Shown here piece after piece: positions 11,853 through 13,883 of a DNA stretch of 13,883 bases (the stretch's first letter is position 1; each line of letters starts with the position of its first letter). Origin of the DNA: Caryophanales bacterium UBA1744 (GTDB taxonomy: Bacteria > Bacillota_I > Bacilli_A > RFN20 > CAG-826); NCBI GenBank assembly GCA_002314915.1, contig DCHU01000072.1, positions 1-13,883 of the forward strand, given 5' to 3'. The notes beneath the pieces were generated by a model. That model saw only the letters and a list, made by a program, of their open reading frames with translations. It had not been told where the DNA came from and ran no database searches. Position numbers and translations under genes: made by a program.

Positions 11853-13883
11853 CTATTCTTTAGGAAGGAGAGCGATTGCAAGTGCGTCATCTACACACTT
11901 CATGTAGACGATCTTGAGTTCTTCTTTTACTTCCTTTGGAAGCTCGTTGACGTCTTTCTTATTGGCTTCTGGAACGATGATTGTCTTGATGCCGCTTCTT
12001 AAGGCTGCAAGTGACTTCTCACGTAATCCGCCGATTGGGAGAGCGTTACCTCTGAGGGTCACTTCTCCTGTCATTGCGACGTTGTTGTCGATCTTTCTTC
12101 CGGTTAAGGATGAGATGATCGCGGTTGTGATTGCGACGCCTGCCGATGGGCCATCCTTAGGAACAGCGCCTTCTGGAGCGTGGATGTGGAGGTCGTTCTT
12201 CTCGAAGATTGCAGAGTCGATTCCATACTTCTCATGGTTGGCTTTGACATAGTCAAGAGCGATTGCGCAGCTCTCTTTCATGACATCGCCCAACTGACCG
12301 GTGATGACGAATCCGCCTTTGCCTGGGAAGTGATTGACTTCGATTGGGAGGATGTCTCCTCCGAAGTCGGTATAAGCGAGACCGGTTACTACGCCGACCT
12401 GTGGCTCTTTCTCTTTCTTGGTGTCTTCGAAGATCTCTGTGCCCAAGTATTCTTGGACCTTCTTCTCATCGATGACGATTGGCTTTGGTGTCTCTGGCTT
12501 TGTTAAGAGCTCAACCACCGCTTTACGGCAGCATGATGCGATGAGTCTTTCAAGTGAACGGACGCCGGCTTCGCGAGTGTAGCACTCGATGATTTCCTTG
12601 ATGCCGTCTGTTGTGAACTCAGCACTGCCTTCCTTTAAGCCATTCGCATCCATCTGCTTCTTAATTAAGAAGCCTTCTGCGATCTTGATCTTCTCAAGCT
12701 CGGTGTAGGATGGGACTTCGATCAATTCGAGTCTGTCTCTTAATGGGCCTGGGATGTTTGATAAGTTATTCGCGGTAGCAATGAACAATACCTTTGATAA
12801 GTCATATGGTTCTTCAAGGTAGTTGTCGTTGAAGATGTAGTTCTGCTCTGGGTCTAAGACTTCGAGTAAGGCTGATGATGGGTCACCCCTATTGGATGAC
12901 ATTCCGCCGACCTTATCGATTTCATCTAACAAGAAGACCGGGTTGATTGTGCCAGCCTTAGTCATGCTGGAGATGATACGTCCAGGCATTGAGCCAACGT
13001 ATGTACGTCTATGACCACGGATTTCCGCCTCGTCATTGACGCCGCCTAATGCTGACTTGATGAACTTTCTGTCCAATGCTCTAGCAATTGATCTACCGAG
13101 GGATGTCTTACCACAGCCTGGAGGTCCATAGAAGCAAAGGATAGGAGCTTTGAGGTTGCCTGTCTCATGCTTGACTGCGAGGTATTCGATGATTCTCTCT
13201 TTGACTTTCTCTAAGCCGAAGTGGTCTTCATCTAAGATTTTCTTAACATTGTTAAGATCGTCGTTGTCTTCGGTTACTTGATACCATGGAACGTTCATGA
13301 TGTGGTCGAGGTAATTGAGGATGAGGGATGCCTCGATGCTTGATTCTGGCATCATCTCGAACTTCTTGATTTCCTTGAGGACCTTCTTCTTGACGTTCTC
13401 TGGATATGGGTTGTTCTCGAGTCTCTCTTTGATGGCGTCGATGTCGTTTCCGCCTGCGCCTTCTCCGAGTTCATCTTTGATGGCCTTCATTCTCTCACGG
13501 AGGTAGTACTCCTTCTGAGTTTTCTCTGCGCGTTCTCTCACGGTGTCATCGATCTTCTCGTCGATAGATGCGATTTCCTTCTGCTGCGCAACCATCTGGA
13601 GCATCAAGCGAAGTCTCTCGTTAACCTTTGGTTCGCCAAGGATTGAGGCCTTCTGCTCAACTGTGATTGGGAGATATGCTGCGAGTGTGTCGCTGATATC
13701 GTTGCCTGCAACGCCTCTAGTTAAGCTGTTTAAGGCTGTCTTAGGCACATTGCGGCTGAGGTTTGGTGTTTCCTCGAATGCTTTAATGATGTTTCTGATT
13801 AAAGCCGTTTCTTCATTCTCGTCACCGGTTTCATCAATGATGACTTCTCCTTCTGCCCAATATGAGTCGTTCTCATAGCGGAC
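11853..13883 (-). CDS. lon: ATP-dependent protease Lon (LonA), 5' end outside the window
   Basis: 676 codons are visible and the frame is open to the right edge, so the true start lies outside; comparison with the active-site numbering of Bacillus LonA (Ser677) suggests about 100 residues are missing. Visible parts: the end of the LON substrate-binding domain and the helical region (1-235; MVAQQKEIASIDEKI about 97-111, YYLRERMKAIKDELGE about 126-141), the AAA+ module with Walker A GPPGCGKT (253-260), Walker B VFLLDEIDK (316-324) and the RGDPSSALLEVLDPEQN stretch (332-348), then the S16 protease domain with the Ser-Lys dyad: Ser580 in PKDGPSAGV and Lys623 in REKSLAALRSG, 43 residues apart as in the family. 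It degrades misfolded and regulatory proteins in the cytoplasm. A GTG at 13748 is inside the gene and is not a start. Downstream neighbours are separate units. Confidence 0.98.
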   Translation of the reverse strand, partial: VRYENDSYWAEGEVIIDETGDENEETALIRNIIKAFEETPNLSRNVPKTALNSLTRGVAGNDISDTLAAYLPITVEQKASILGEPKVNERLRLMLQMVAQQKEIASIDEKIDDTVRERAEKTQKEYYLRERMKAIKDELGEGAGGNDIDAIKERLENNPYPENVKKKVLKEIKKFEMMPESSIEASLILNYLDHIMNVPWYQVTEDNDDLNNVKKILDEDHFGLEKVKERIIEYLAVKHETGNLKAPILCFYGPPGCGKTSLGRSIARALDRKFIKSALGGVNDEAEIRGHRRTYVGSMPGRIISSMTKAGTINPVFLLDEIDKVGGMSSNRGDPSSALLEVLDPEQNYIFNDNYLEEPYDLSKVLFIATANNLSNIPGPLRDRLELIEVPSYTELEKIKIAEGFLIKKQMDANGLKEGSAEFTTDGIKEIIECYTREAGVRSLERLIASCCRKAVVELLTKPETPKPIVIDEKKVQEYLGTEIFEDTKKEKEPQVGVVTGLAYTDFGGDILPIEVNHFPGKGGFVITGQLGDVMKESCAIALDYVKANHEKYGIDSAIFEKNDLHIHAPEGAVPKDGPSAGVAITTAIISSLTGRKIDNNVAMTGEVTLRGNALPIGGLREKSLAALRSGIKTIIVPEANKKDVNELPKEVKEELKIVYMKCVDDALAIALLPKE

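Noticed and set aside
13746..13748. GTG at 13748 as the lon start
   Set aside because: The frame continues without a stop to the right edge and encodes Lon-like sequence upstream, so the gene is cut by the window and not started here.

Overview
The window reads as ordinary chromosome of a low- to mid-GC member of the Bacillota, perhaps a gut or rumen Bacilli lineage of the RF39/Erysipelotrichales kind. That placement is inference from gene content: an AgrC/AgrA-type two-component system, YsxC/EngB near lon, a lipobox lipoprotein, and many U-rich hairpin terminators. Tryptophan is encoded by TGG and the genes end in TAA or TAG, so nothing points to a UGA=Trp code. Every gene is on the minus strand, so transcription runs from high to low coordinates. 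No rRNA, tRNA, CRISPR array, insertion sequence or riboswitch was recognised.

Right-hand housekeeping part (about 9300-13883): the ATP-dependent protease Lon (5' end outside the window), a small lipoprotein of unknown role, a DUF6935-like protein whose N-terminal half carries four copies of the octapeptide DPYANIGK, and the ribosome-biogenesis GTPase EngB/YsxC. Each of these genes ends in its own hairpin terminator, so they look like single-gene units. In Bacillus, lon and ysxC are adjacent; here two genes lie between them.

Central and left accessory part (about 308-9276): a strong promoter (TTGACA, 16 bp, TTTAAT) drives a three-gene unit: an AgrC-like histidine kinase (TTG start), a fusion of a five-helix membrane domain with a CE1/feruloyl-esterase-like hydrolase, and a LytTR response regulator. 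After its terminator come a very large domain-permuted GH3 beta-glucosidase-like enzyme with predicted membrane segments at both ends, a four-helix membrane protein 17 bases downstream of it, a terminator, and then a membrane-anchored GH5 glucanase-like enzyme. A perfect 9-bp direct repeat with a 12-bp gap, the arrangement LytTR regulators bind, lies between the regulator's terminator and the GH3 gene. The simplest reading is a membrane-tethered glycan-degrading system (esterase plus GH3 plus GH5) under its own quorum-type or signal-responsive two-component system. No AgrB/AgrD pair, sugar transporter or LacI/AraC regulator was found in the window. The far left end holds the first 55 codons of a gene that resembles the alkaline-phosphatase superfamily.

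The best candidates for something new are the kinase-esterase-regulator operon linked to the permuted GH3 by a LytTR-type site, the membrane-domain/esterase fusion, the DPYANIGK-repeat protein, and several genes that have a -10-like box 6-8 bases before an ATG with no Shine-Dalgarno sequence, as expected for leaderless mRNAs.
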